A DNA stretch of 64,000 bases, taken from the NCBI GenBank assembly GCA_017882445.1, contig JADGPK010000007.1, forward strand, positions 25,481-89,480, given 5' to 3'. This DNA is from Solirubrobacteraceae bacterium. Its GTDB lineage: Bacteria > Actinomycetota > Thermoleophilia > Solirubrobacterales > Solirubrobacteraceae. This document shows positions 28,128-40,868 of the stretch, one piece after another (the first letter of the stretch is position 1; the number at the start of each line of letters is the position of its first letter). A program made the translations under genes and the position numbers. The notes under the pieces are model-generated. The model did no database searches and was not told where the DNA came from. It saw nothing but the letters and a program-made list of their open reading frames with translations.

Positions 28128-28526
28128 CTAGTTCTGCGCGCCGCCGAAGCCCTTGATCGCCTCGGTCATCCCCGTGGGGTTGTCGAGGATCTGCGAGAAG
28201 CGCACGACCGTGACGGTGTCCTGGCTCGAGACTGCGCGGCCGTAGATCTGTTCGAGGAAGTTGATCAGCTCCTCCTGACGGCGGAACTCGGGGTTGTCGT
28301 GCTTGATGTCGCGCGGAGACAGGTCCGCCAGCTTCATCACGTCGACGTTGTCGATCACCGCTTCGAAGATCCGTTCGCGCGGGGAGTACTGATACCCGAT
28401 CGTCACCAGCACCGACTGGTTCTTGCGGTACTTGCCCGACTTGTCGCCCAGGCGGATCGTGGCCGTCTTGCGACCCCGCTTGAGCTCGTCGGCAAAGATC
28501 GTCGAGTAGAAGTTGAGGACCTGCAT
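28128..28526 (-). CDS. ASCH-domain protein, probable N4-acetylcytidine amidohydrolase-like
   Basis: 132 residues from the ATG at 28526, which follows the Nudix stop by 13 nt. GRKTATIR (18-25) matches the ASCH motif of E. coli YqfB, an N4-acetylcytidine amidohydrolase. By position Lys20, Thr23 and Glu80 correspond to its catalytic Lys21, Thr24 and Glu74. ASCH domains have a PUA-like fold and often bind RNA. The link with an upstream Nudix hydrolase suggests cleaning of modified nucleosides or nucleotides. Activity is inferred; some ASCH proteins are not enzymes. The three-gene operon (Crp, Nudix, ASCH) ends here. Confidence 0.8.
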   Translation of the reverse strand: MQVLNFYSTIFADELKRGRKTATIRLGDKSGKYRKNQSVLVTIGYQYSPRERIFEAVIDNVDVMKLADLSPRDIKHDNPEFRRQEELINFLEQIYGRAVSSQDTVTVVRFSQILDNPTGMTEAIKGFGGAQN

Positions 28527-28539
28527 CGCGCCCGCCAGG

Positions 28540-29013
28540 CTATCGGTCTTTGTCCAGATAGGCCAGCGCGAGCACGACCATCTCGCGCTCGGCGGTGTGG
28601 CTGAGGGCCGTTTCGGCCTCTTGCAGGCTGATCCAGCGGACCTCCTCGACCTCGTCGTCGTGGTCCTCGATATCGCCCTCGACGTAGTCGAACAGGAAGA
28701 AGCACACCGTCTTTCCGATCGTGCGCCCGTCGCGCCTGTACCAGTAGCGCGACTCGCCCAGCTCACTGACCGGCGCGGCCACGATGCCCGTCTCCTCGCG
28801 CACCTCGCGCACGGCCGCTGCGATCGGCGTCTCCCCAGGGTCCACGTGGCCCTTTGGCAGCGCCAGCACGCGCGAGCCGTCAACGGCGCGGCGGGTGGGA
28901 ACGATGACGGCGACCTTCCCGCCGCGCACCACGACCCCGCCGGCGGAGAACTCGCGGGCCTCTTTGCGGCGCGAGCCGGTGCGCGGACGCTTCGAGGAGG
29001 ATCTAGAAGACAT
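28540..29013 (-). CDS. Nudix hydrolase
   Basis: 157 residues. The Nudix box GHVDPGETPIAAAVREVREETGI is complete (Gx5Ex7REUXEEXGU), so it should bind Mg and cleave a nucleoside diphosphate linked to another moiety. A basic N-terminal tail (about 1-18) precedes the fold. The start overlaps the end of the upstream crp-like gene by 11 nt, and the ASCH gene starts 13 nt after its stop. Substrate is unknown; housekeeping MutT-like or (di)nucleoside polyphosphate hydrolysis is possible. Confidence 0.9.
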   Translation of the reverse strand: MSSRSSSKRPRTGSRRKEAREFSAGGVVVRGGKVAVIVPTRRAVDGSRVLALPKGHVDPGETPIAAAVREVREETGIVAAPVSELGESRYWYRRDGRTIGKTVCFFLFDYVEGDIEDHDDEVEEVRWISLQEAETALSHTAEREMVVLALAYLDKDR

Positions 29014-29704
29014 ATTGCTTGAGCGCCTGCGCGTCGTGGACGGTCAGGCGACCCCTGCCCTGCGAGATCACCCCGGCGCGCTCGAGCACAGCGAGGAAGC
29101 GGCTGGCCGACTCGCGCGAGGAGCCCGCAAGCTGCGCGAGGTCCGCCTGCGTGGCGGTGACCAGCACGTCGGCGCTGTCCTTGCCCGCTGCGATCTCCTG
29201 CTCGACCAGCTCGCTGAGGACGACCGCGACCCGGCTCTGCACCGTCTGGAAGGACTGGCGCGAGAGGCGCTCGTTCATCTCGCGCAGGCGTCTGCCGAGC
29301 GCTATCACGAGTCGGGGGGCTATCGCGGGGTGTTCGCCCATCAGCCTGCGCATGTCCGGCCCCAGCACGCCCACGACGCTGGTCGTCTCGATCGCTTCAA
29401 CGGTCGCCGAACGACGCTCGTCCTCGAACATCGCGAGCTCGCCGAAGATGTCCCCCGGACCAAAGGTGGCCAGGGTGATCGTGCGCCCGTCGCCGTGCGT
29501 GCGCACAGCTCGGGCGTGCCCCTCGCGGACGATGTAGCAGGTGTCGCTCGAGTCGCCCTTGCGAAAGACGACCTCTCCGGGCTCGAATCCTCGCGGGACC
29601 GCCACCTCGGCGATCCGCTCCAGATCGACGGTCTCGAGCGTGGAGAAGGCCGGCACACGACCGAGCAGCTCGACGACGTCCGCTGAGCGTGTTGCCCCCA
29701 TCAT
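29003..29704 (-). CDS. Crp/Fnr-family transcriptional regulator
   Basis: About 233 residues. A cyclic-nucleotide-binding beta roll (about 10-125) contains GDIFGELAMFEDERRSATVEA, which is close to the cAMP phosphate-binding loop (GELA plus R-S-A), so cAMP or cGMP binding is plausible. A dimerisation helix follows, then a winged HTH (ATQADLAQLAGSSRESASRFLAVLERAG). Two adjacent ATG codons at 29704 and 29701 are both possible starts. It overlaps the Nudix gene by 11 nt, which implies joint expression. Fnr-type Cys ligands for an Fe-S cluster are not present. Confidence 0.88.
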   Translation of the reverse strand: MMGATRSADVVELLGRVPAFSTLETVDLERIAEVAVPRGFEPGEVVFRKGDSSDTCYIVREGHARAVRTHGDGRTITLATFGPGDIFGELAMFEDERRSATVEAIETTSVVGVLGPDMRRLMGEHPAIAPRLVIALGRRLREMNERLSRQSFQTVQSRVAVVLSELVEQEIAAGKDSADVLVTATQADLAQLAGSSRESASRFLAVLERAGVISQGRGRLTVHDAQALKQYVF

Positions 29705-29779
29705 GCAGGGAATACCACAACCGGCTTTGACGGACATGGGCGGCGCGCGCAGTGGCCGAGCGGCGCTATCGTCAGAGCG

Positions 29780-30322
29780 ATGCCCTGGGCAAAGCGCGCA
29801 ATTCTCCTCGTCGCCATGGCAGCCATCTCGGCGCTGGCGGCGACGCCCGCGCTCGCCGCGTCCTCGTCATCTGAAAATCCGAAGGCGGGAATCGACGCCC
29901 ACGCGCTGTTCACGTCTCGCCAGCTGTGGGCCACGATCGACGTCTGCAGCCCGACCGACCAGCCCGACACGGTCGGCATCCGCGGCTCGATGCCCGCCGA
30001 CGGCCACGCAAACGACAAGATGTACATGAGCTTCCGGCTGCAGTACCTGGATGCGACCAACCGCTGGGTGGACCTCCTCAGCGGCGCGGCGCCCGACTTC
30101 GTCGCTGTGGGCAGGGCCTCCGCGCGCCAGGGCGGGCGGAGCTTCCAGCTCGTACCCGTCGCCGGCAAGCCGGCGGTCACGCTGCGCGGGGTCGTGGACT
30201 TCCAGTGGCGGCGCGGCAGGACCGTCCTTGAGAGGGCAGCGCGGCCCACCACCCCCGCCCGCAAGAGCCTCGCGGGCGCGGACCCGGCCGGGTACAGCGC
30301 GGCTACGTGCCTGATCGGCTGA
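29780..30322 (+). CDS. Small secreted protein of unknown function
   Basis: 180 residues with a clear signal peptide (MPWAKRAILLVAMAAISALAA, then TPALAA with probable cleavage after AlaAla). The mature part has ARQLWATIDVCSPT, a motif with a single conserved-looking Cys, and a beta-rich middle, with a second Cys near the end that could form a disulfide. No known domain is recognised. TATCGT 7 nt before the ATG suggests a leaderless mRNA. Its 3' end overlaps the convergent GDPD gene by 20 nt. Confidence 0.75.
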   Translation: MPWAKRAILLVAMAAISALAATPALAASSSSENPKAGIDAHALFTSRQLWATIDVCSPTDQPDTVGIRGSMPADGHANDKMYMSFRLQYLDATNRWVDLLSGAAPDFVAVGRASARQGGRSFQLVPVAGKPAVTLRGVVDFQWRRGRTVLERAARPTTPARKSLAGADPAGYSAATCLIG

Positions 30323-31031
30323 ACAGCCGCGGGTCGTTGGTGATGATGCCGTCGACGCCCATGGCGCTCAGCTTGGCGATCATCGGCGCGTCGTCGACCG
30401 TCCAGACGTAGAGTTCGCCGCCGCCCTCGGCCACGGCGCGGACGAGCGCTGCGGTCACGACGCGCCAGTGCGCCATGATCGCGTCGAAGCGCCCCTCCAA
30501 CAGGGCCTTGCGGGCGCGGCGGGGGAGCGTGGCTCGATAGCAGGTGAGCATCGCCAACGCCGGGATCGCCGTCAGCATGTCGGTGGTGTAGTCGCGGCGC
30601 ACTCGCGGGACCGACCAGCCGAGGCGCAGCTTGGGCTCGGCCCTACGGATCTGGGCGAGGCCCGACGGGAACATGCCGCTGACGAGCGTGCGTCCCACGA
30701 GATCGAGGTCGCGCAGGGACCGCAGTACGCGCAGCTCATAGCCGGGCAGCTTGATGTCGACGTCGAAGTGCAGTCCGGCGAAGGCCTCGCCCGACAGATG
30801 CACGAGGGCCTGCTCGAAGCTCAGCGGCGTGCGCGAGTGCATGTCCTCGTAGTCGTGCGCCACGAGCAGGCGCCCGCTGCCGTCGGGGTGCTCGCTGAGG
30901 ACGTCGAGCTCGATCATGTCCACGTCGTGGCGCAGCGCGGCGTCGAAGGACGCGAGCGTGTTGCCAGGCTCGATGTGGTGGGCCCCCTTGTGACCCACGC
31001 GGCGCGGGCGGCCTAGCGACGGCTCGATCAT
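30303..31031 (-). CDS. Glycerophosphodiester phosphodiesterase (GDPD) family protein
   Basis: 242 residues from ATG 31031. RVGHKGAHHIEPGNTLASFDAAL and DMIELDVL match the GDPD TIM-barrel start (HRGx..EN..ExD), with Lys for Arg and Gly for Glu in the first motif. These two changes touch residues that bind phosphate and metal, so activity may be altered. The C-terminal VWTVDDAPMIAKLSAMGVDGIITNDP is the usual ending. It would cleave glycerophosphodiesters to glycerol 3-phosphate and alcohols. There is no signal peptide. The 3' end overlaps the convergent secreted-protein gene. Confidence 0.8.
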   Translation of the reverse strand: MIEPSLGRPRRVGHKGAHHIEPGNTLASFDAALRHDVDMIELDVLSEHPDGSGRLLVAHDYEDMHSRTPLSFEQALVHLSGEAFAGLHFDVDIKLPGYELRVLRSLRDLDLVGRTLVSGMFPSGLAQIRRAEPKLRLGWSVPRVRRDYTTDMLTAIPALAMLTCYRATLPRRARKALLEGRFDAIMAHWRVVTAALVRAVAEGGGELYVWTVDDAPMIAKLSAMGVDGIITNDPRLFSRSGT

Positions 31032-31102
31032 CCCCACCAACGATCGCAGAGTCCCGGCTCGGGCGCCAAGGGTGCCACCGCGCGCCCGCGGGGCGAGCGG
31101 GT

Positions 31103-32422
31103 TCAGAGCACGCCGAGCGGCCTGCGCGCCCCCGCGATCGTCTCGATGGCGGCCTTCGGGCCCACATAGGGCGCGAGAACTGTGAACGCGAGCTGATCGA
31201 CCACCAAGGGCAGGAGGCGCAGGCGGTCGTTGGCCACGTACGTTGCGATCATCACCCAGACCGCTCCGGTGACCGCTTGCAGGGCCACCGCGGGACCACG
31301 CTGCGGGGCGGGGCCCTCCTCGACGAGCAGCTTGGTCAATGCCTCCACCGGCCTTGTCATCCGGTCGATCATTGCGGGACCCACTTCGAACAGATCGATG
31401 AACGCGATCCGCAGGAGCGCCTGGTGGGCGACGAGGTGCTCGACGAACGCGGCGATCGCGCGGTGGACGCCTTCCGGCCAGGAGCCCGCGTTCTGAAGGC
31501 TCGGCCTGACCGAGTCGACGGCTTCCTGGACGAATTCGTCCAGAACGGTCAGGAAGCACTCCTGCTTGTTGGCGAAATGCCTGTGGAAGGCCTCCGTGGA
31601 GGTGCCCGCGAACTGGGCGATCTGCGCATCGGTCAGGCTGTTGTAGCCGGAATCGAGCGTCAGGTGCACGACCGCGCCGAGCAGCCGAGCGCGCCTGTCG
31701 TCACGCGCGAGGAACGACGCGGGTGCGGGCGGCACGTGCCGCGGCCTTGCCGGGCCGATGAGGCCCAGCTGGGCGGCTGCGGGGGTACGGTAGGACCAGA
31801 TCCACTCGAGCACCTCGTCGCTCAGCGTGTGCAGGTCGCGTTCGCGCTGCTCGAGCATGTGCATGAAGAGCACGTGGCGAACGCCCCCGACGACCGCACG
31901 GGACGTCAGCTTCGGGAACCCCATCTCCTCGGGCGCCGTCCTGAAGGCGCCCGCCACCAGGCGCTCGAAGGCGAAACCCCCGAGCTGCAGGCGCTCACGC
32001 GCCTTGCCTGGAATCCCGAGCGCGTCCACGAGCACGAGGCGCGGGCCCTTGGGGGACGCGGCGACCTCGTCGAGCAGCGCCTTGCAGGCCGCGTGGAGAC
32101 GGTTGACCCAGCCGCGCTCGCGCGCCCAGGCCGCGAGCATGCGCTTGCGTGCTTCGGCCATGACGACGTCGTAGGTCTCAAGGAAGCACTGCTCCTTGTT
32201 GGCGAACTGCTCGTAGAAGGCACGACGCGAGACGCCCGCGAGGCCGATCACGTGGGCCACGGTCGTGTCGTGGTAGCCCCACTGGGATACCGACTCGATC
32301 ATCGCGCCGTAGAGACGCGTCCGCTGGTTGCGCTCGACGTCCACCCTGTCCATGCCGTACGGTCCACGCGGCAGTCTCCGGTACAGCGGCGCGAGCGGTT
32401 CGATCGTTCGGCTGACCCCCAC
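31103..32422 (-). CDS. Double TetR-family regulator (two complete TetR units in one chain)
   Basis: 439 residues. The first TetR DNA-binding unit (about 25-85) has TTVAHVIGLAGVSRRAFYEQFANKEQCFLETYDVV, and a second (about 245-305) has LTDAQIAQFAGTSTEAFHRHFANKQECFLTVLDEF. Each is followed by its own helical ligand/dimer domain of normal TetR size. One polypeptide can therefore act as a covalent TetR dimer with two non-identical readers. The GTG at 32422 is supported by TTGATC-N17-TATGTT 8 nt upstream. The palindrome GTTCTAGAAC lies on this promoter and may be its own operator. The ligand is unknown. Confidence 0.85.
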   Translation of the reverse strand: MGVSRTIEPLAPLYRRLPRGPYGMDRVDVERNQRTRLYGAMIESVSQWGYHDTTVAHVIGLAGVSRRAFYEQFANKEQCFLETYDVVMAEARKRMLAAWARERGWVNRLHAACKALLDEVAASPKGPRLVLVDALGIPGKARERLQLGGFAFERLVAGAFRTAPEEMGFPKLTSRAVVGGVRHVLFMHMLEQRERDLHTLSDEVLEWIWSYRTPAAAQLGLIGPARPRHVPPAPASFLARDDRRARLLGAVVHLTLDSGYNSLTDAQIAQFAGTSTEAFHRHFANKQECFLTVLDEFVQEAVDSVRPSLQNAGSWPEGVHRAIAAFVEHLVAHQALLRIAFIDLFEVGPAMIDRMTRPVEALTKLLVEEGPAPQRGPAVALQAVTGAVWVMIATYVANDRLRLLPLVVDQLAFTVLAPYVGPKAAIETIAGARRPLGVL

Positions 32423-32423
32423 G

Positions 32424-32459
32424 GTTCTAGAACATAGATTACTTGAAAGTCGAGATCAA
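32424..32459 (-). promoter_or_regulatory. Promoter and candidate operator of the double TetR gene
   Basis: On the minus strand, TTGATC (32459-32454) and TATGTT (32436-32431) are 17 nt apart, with the GTG start 8 nt past the -10 box. A perfect 10-bp palindrome GTTCTAGAAC (32424-32433) overlaps the -10 box and start region, a good place for autorepression. Confidence 0.6.
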
Positions 32460-32515
32460 GGGCGCGATCTCCGCGTGCCGCGACGCGCACGATCGCCGGC
32501 GGCGTGCGGCGCTCT

Positions 32516-37198
<4,683 letters not shown>

Positions 37199-37299
37199 CC
37201 CCGGAGGCTAGCGCCGATCCGCCGCCCGCTGCACGCCTCCGGCTGCCTCCGCCGCCGCGCCGGGGCGCCCATCCTCACCGCTGGTTCGACTGGACAGCG

Positions 37300-38307
37300 T
37301 CAGGGCTGCAGCGGGCGCCCGTACTGGCGCTCGTAGTAGGACCGGTAGTCGCCCGAGCGAATCGGCTCCCACCACCACGAGTTGTCCCGGTACCACGCCA
37401 CCGTCTGCTCCAGCCCCTCGCTGAAGCGCACGCGCGGGCACCAGCCGAGCGCGCGAACCTTCTCCGAGGAGAGCGAGTAGCGGCGGTCGTGGCCGGGCCG
37501 GTCTGACACGTGCTCGACCTGCGACTCGGCTGCCCCGGTCAGCTCGACGATCCGACTGACGACGGCCATGTTGGCCTCCTCGTCGGGACCGCCCGCGTTG
37601 TACACCTCGCCCGGCTCGCCGTGTTCGAGCACGTGACCGATCGCGGCGGCGAAGTCGGTGGAGTGGATCCAGTTGCGTACCTGCATCCCATCCCCGTACA
37701 CCGGCAGGGAGTCTCCGTGCAGGGCGTTGAGGATCATCAGCGGGATCAGCTTCTCCGGGTACTGGTACGGGCCATAGTTGTTTGAGCCGCGGCAGATCAC
37801 CGCGGGCAGGCCGAACGTGTGAAAGTAGCTCTGCACGAGCAGGTCGGCGCCCGCCTTGGTGGCCGAGTAGGGGGAGGAGGGAGCCAGCGGGCTCTCCTCG
37901 GTGAACGTCCCCTGCTCGATCGAGCCGTAGACCTCGTCGGTCGAGACCTGGACGTAGCGCAGCTCCCGCTCGCGGGCTGCGTCCAGCAGCACGTAGGTGC
38001 CGAGCGCGTGCGTCGAGACGAACGCGTCCGGCTCGGCGATCGAGCGATCCACGTGGGTCTCGGCCGCGAAGTTCACGATCGCCTGCGGCGCAGCCGCCTC
38101 GATGGCCGTGGCGACCCCCTCGCGGTCCTCGATCGCCCCGCGCATGAAGCGGAAGCGTCGATCCTCGGCGAAGTCGTGGAAGTTCTCCTCGCGACCCGCG
38201 TAGGTGAGCTTGTCCAGGACGGTCACCTCGTCGCCGTGCTCGCGCAGGCGTTGGCGGGCGAAGGTGGAGCCGATGAAACCGGCGCCGCCGCAGACCAGGA
38301 GTTTCAT
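37300..38307 (-). CDS. rmlB: dTDP-glucose 4,6-dehydratase
   Basis: 335 residues. GGAGFIGS is the NAD-binding motif, VSTDEVYGS carries the catalytic Thr-Asp-Glu triad, and YSATKAG gives the YxxxK pair; the sequence also has NNYGPYQYPEKLIPLMI and GDGMQVRNWIHSTDF, typical of RmlB. It converts dTDP-glucose to dTDP-4-keto-6-deoxyglucose for L-rhamnose synthesis. The ATG overlaps the rmlD stop by 4 nt. The last residues (YYERQYGRPLQP) are the family's usual end. Confidence 0.95.
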   Translation of the reverse strand: MKLLVCGGAGFIGSTFARQRLREHGDEVTVLDKLTYAGREENFHDFAEDRRFRFMRGAIEDREGVATAIEAAAPQAIVNFAAETHVDRSIAEPDAFVSTHALGTYVLLDAARERELRYVQVSTDEVYGSIEQGTFTEESPLAPSSPYSATKAGADLLVQSYFHTFGLPAVICRGSNNYGPYQYPEKLIPLMILNALHGDSLPVYGDGMQVRNWIHSTDFAAAIGHVLEHGEPGEVYNAGGPDEEANMAVVSRIVELTGAAESQVEHVSDRPGHDRRYSLSSEKVRALGWCPRVRFSEGLEQTVAWYRDNSWWWEPIRSGDYRSYYERQYGRPLQP

Positions 38308-39173
38308 ACGCGCATCATCCCAGCGCGCGCCGCAAGATACCCCGCGAGCCCGTCCTGCCAGGGTGGAAGCGGCAGGACGTCTTCGCGTTCGGACTCGAGC
38401 GCCGACCACGCGGGGCGGGGCGCCGGGCGCGCCATCTGGGCCGTGGTCGCCTCCTCGACACGACAGTCCAGCTCGGCCTGACGGAAGATCTCGCCCGCGA
38501 AGCCGTTCCACGAGACGTGGCCGGCGCCGGCGAGATGAACGAGACCGGCGACCCCACGCTCGATGAGCCCGAGCAGCGCGGGGGCGAGATGGCCGGTCCA
38601 GGTCGGACACCCGACCTGGTCGGTGACGACCTGCACCGTGTCCCGCACTGCCCCCAGCTCGAGCATCGTGTCGGCGAAGTTGCGCCCGCCGATCCCGAAC
38701 AGCCACGAGCTGCGCACCACCGTGTGGCGCTGAGAGGCGGCGAGCACCTGACGCTCACCCGCGAGCTTGCTCTCGCCGTAGACCGAGCGCGGGCCGGTGG
38801 GGTCGGACTCCAGGTACGCGCGCGGCGCCCCCGTAGGATCGCGTGGAGCCTCGCCGTCGAAGACGTAGTCGCTCGACACGTGCACCAGCTGCACGCCGAC
38901 CGCAGCGGCCGCCCGCGCGAGGTTGCCCGCGCCGTCCGCGTTGACGGCGTGCGCCTGCTCGCTGTGTGTCTCGGCGCCGTCGACGTCGGTCCACGCCGCA
39001 CAGTTGAGCGCCGCGTCGGGACGTACACGCTCGAAGGCCTCCTGGACAGATGCGCCGTCGGTGATGTCGAGCTCGGGCCGCGCCAGCGCCACCAGCTCGT
39101 GCCCCGCGCGCTCTCCTGCGCGCAGCACGTCCAGGCCGAGCATCCCGGCGGCGCCCGCCACGAGCAGCCTCAT
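38304..39173 (-). CDS. rmlD: dTDP-4-dehydrorhamnose reductase
   Basis: 289 residues. GAAGMLGLDVL binds NADPH; SSDYVFDG, YGESKLAGE (YxxxK) and VVRSSWLFG are conserved RmlD segments. It reduces dTDP-4-keto-L-rhamnose to dTDP-L-rhamnose. The start overlaps the rmlA stop by 4 nt and the stop overlaps the rmlB start by 4 nt, so the three genes are a tightly coupled operon. The epimerase rmlC is missing from the string. Confidence 0.94.
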   Translation of the reverse strand: MRLLVAGAAGMLGLDVLRAGERAGHELVALARPELDITDGASVQEAFERVRPDAALNCAAWTDVDGAETHSEQAHAVNADGAGNLARAAAAVGVQLVHVSSDYVFDGEAPRDPTGAPRAYLESDPTGPRSVYGESKLAGERQVLAASQRHTVVRSSWLFGIGGRNFADTMLELGAVRDTVQVVTDQVGCPTWTGHLAPALLGLIERGVAGLVHLAGAGHVSWNGFAGEIFRQAELDCRVEEATTAQMARPAPRPAWSALESEREDVLPLPPWQDGLAGYLAARAGMMRV

Positions 39174-40261
39174 AGGATCGAGATGTCGGAGTTGTCCCCG
39201 ACCATGAAGCGATATGCACGCGGCTGGCGGTCCCCGCGGCGCACGGTCACGTTTCGCCCGAGCAGCGAAGACTCCATGCGTCCGTCGAGGTTCGAGACGG
39301 TGCAGCCGGCGAGCAGGATCGAATGCTCGACCTCGGCTCCGGAGATCGTGCAGCGCTCGCCGATCGCCGTGTACGGGCCGATATAGCAGTCGCTCAGCCG
39401 CGCGTCCGCCCCGATGATCGCCGGACCGCGCACGGTGGTGCGCTCCAGGCGAGCCCCCCGCTCGATCACGACGCGTCCGTCGACCTGCGAGTCGATCAGC
39501 TCACCCTCGACCCGCTCCAGCAGGTTGTCGAGGATCAGGCGGTTGGCCTCGAGCATGTCCTCCAGGCGCCCCGTGTCCTTCCACCAGCCGCGCACGATGT
39601 GCGGCTCGACGCGCAGTCCCGCGTCGAGCATGTGCTGGATCGCGTCGGTTATCTCCAGCTCGCCGCGTGGCGAGGGCTCTATCGCGCGGGCGGCGTCGTG
39701 GATGGCCGCCGTGAACATGTACACGCCCACGAGCGCCAGGTCGGTGGCAGGCTCGCTGGGCTTCTCGATCAGACGCACGATCCGGCCCACCTCACCGGGG
39801 GCACCCGGGGCGAGCTCGGCGACACCGTAGTTCTCGGGGTCGGGCACCGGCGTGAGCAGGATCAGGGCGTCGGGTGCGTGCTCGCGAAAGGCGGCCACCA
39901 GATCGGCGATCCCGCCTTGGAGCAGGTTGTCGCCGAGATACATCACGAACGGGCTGCTCGCCAGGAACGGCTCGGCCGCGAGCACCGCGTGCGCGAGCCC
40001 GAGCGGCTCGTCCTGGACGATGTAGGAGATGCGAAGCCCGAAGCGCGAGCCGTCCCCGGCGGCCGCTTCGATCTCGGGACCCGTCTCGGGCGCGATGATG
40101 ATCCCGACCTCCTCGACCCCCGCCTCGGCCATCGCCTCGATGCCGTAGAACAGGACCGGCTTGTTGGCCACCGGCACGAGCTGCTTGGCGCTCGTGTGCG
40201 TGATGGGGCGCAGGCGCGTGCCCTTGCCTCCGGAGAGGATCAGTCCCTTGAGCGGCTCCAT
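39170..40261 (-). CDS. rmlA: Glucose-1-phosphate thymidylyltransferase, long form
   Basis: 363 residues. LILSGGKGTRLRPITHTSAKQLVPVANKPVL is the nucleotidyltransferase signature, and the LGDNLLQ and EKPSEPATDLALVGVYMF segments are conserved. The enzyme makes dTDP-glucose. Typical RmlA is about 290 residues; the extra 70 here form a left-handed beta-helix tail with hexapeptide repeats (VDGRVVIERGARLERTTVRGPAIIGADARL), the StrD/long type. It is first in the rmlA-rmlD-rmlB operon and overlaps rmlD by 4 nt. Confidence 0.92.
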   Translation of the reverse strand: MEPLKGLILSGGKGTRLRPITHTSAKQLVPVANKPVLFYGIEAMAEAGVEEVGIIIAPETGPEIEAAAGDGSRFGLRISYIVQDEPLGLAHAVLAAEPFLASSPFVMYLGDNLLQGGIADLVAAFREHAPDALILLTPVPDPENYGVAELAPGAPGEVGRIVRLIEKPSEPATDLALVGVYMFTAAIHDAARAIEPSPRGELEITDAIQHMLDAGLRVEPHIVRGWWKDTGRLEDMLEANRLILDNLLERVEGELIDSQVDGRVVIERGARLERTTVRGPAIIGADARLSDCYIGPYTAIGERCTISGAEVEHSILLAGCTVSNLDGRMESSLLGRNVTVRRGDRQPRAYRFMVGDNSDISIL

Positions 40262-40284
40262 CGACCGATCAGCCTACACAGCGA

Positions 40285-40797
40285 TCAGTACGTGCCGCCG
40301 AGCTTGCGATGGTCCCAGCTGGCCCGGTGCCGCTCGACGAACTCGAGCGCGACGCGCTTGGCGGCCTGCTTGTCGACCATCTCGCCGACCGCGGGGGGCA
40401 GATTCTCGACGGGCGGCTGCCCACGCGGGGAGGCATAACGGGCGAAGATCTCATGGCCGAGGGCTTTGACGACATCCAACTCACGGTGGACGAGGACGTC
40501 GCACTCCAACATCACGCCGCGCAGCTCCTCATACTGCTCGCCGGCCTCCACCTGGAGCGTCGCCCGGGGATCGCGCTCCACGTTTCGCACCTTCTGGGAG
40601 ACCCCGTATGTCCACGCCCACAGGCGCGGGCCGGCCTGCCCTGCAGGAGCGTCGCGGAGCACGTACCACAGCGGCATCAGGTGCGGCCAGCCGCGTGGAC
40701 CGCTCGTCGCGCAGGTCATCGTCCGCTCTTCGCCGAGGAACGCGGCGACCTCCGCCTCGCTCATCTTGATCTGCTCGCGGCGACTCACGCTGGGCAT
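40285..40797 (-). CDS. Pyridoxamine 5'-phosphate oxidase-like flavoprotein (PPOX class)
   Basis: 170 residues. The split-barrel fold starts SEAEVAAFLGEERTMTCATSGPRGWPHLMPLWYVLRD and continues KVRNVERDPRATLQVEAGEQYEELRG, typical of the PPOX/F420-dependent family that binds FMN or F420. No residues specific to PNPOx are evident, so the substrate is unknown. The start at 40797 avoids an Arg/Thr-rich upstream extension. It lies 24 nt before the rml operon start on the same strand. Confidence 0.85.
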   Translation of the reverse strand: MPSVSRREQIKMSEAEVAAFLGEERTMTCATSGPRGWPHLMPLWYVLRDAPAGQAGPRLWAWTYGVSQKVRNVERDPRATLQVEAGEQYEELRGVMLECDVLVHRELDVVKALGHEIFARYASPRGQPPVENLPPAVGEMVDKQAAKRVALEFVERHRASWDHRKLGGTY

Positions 40798-40868
40798 CCT
40801 ACGGCGAGGCGTCGTCGCTGTCCGGGCATGCACTCAGGGGAGGCGCACGCAAGACCGCTCAGGCGTCG

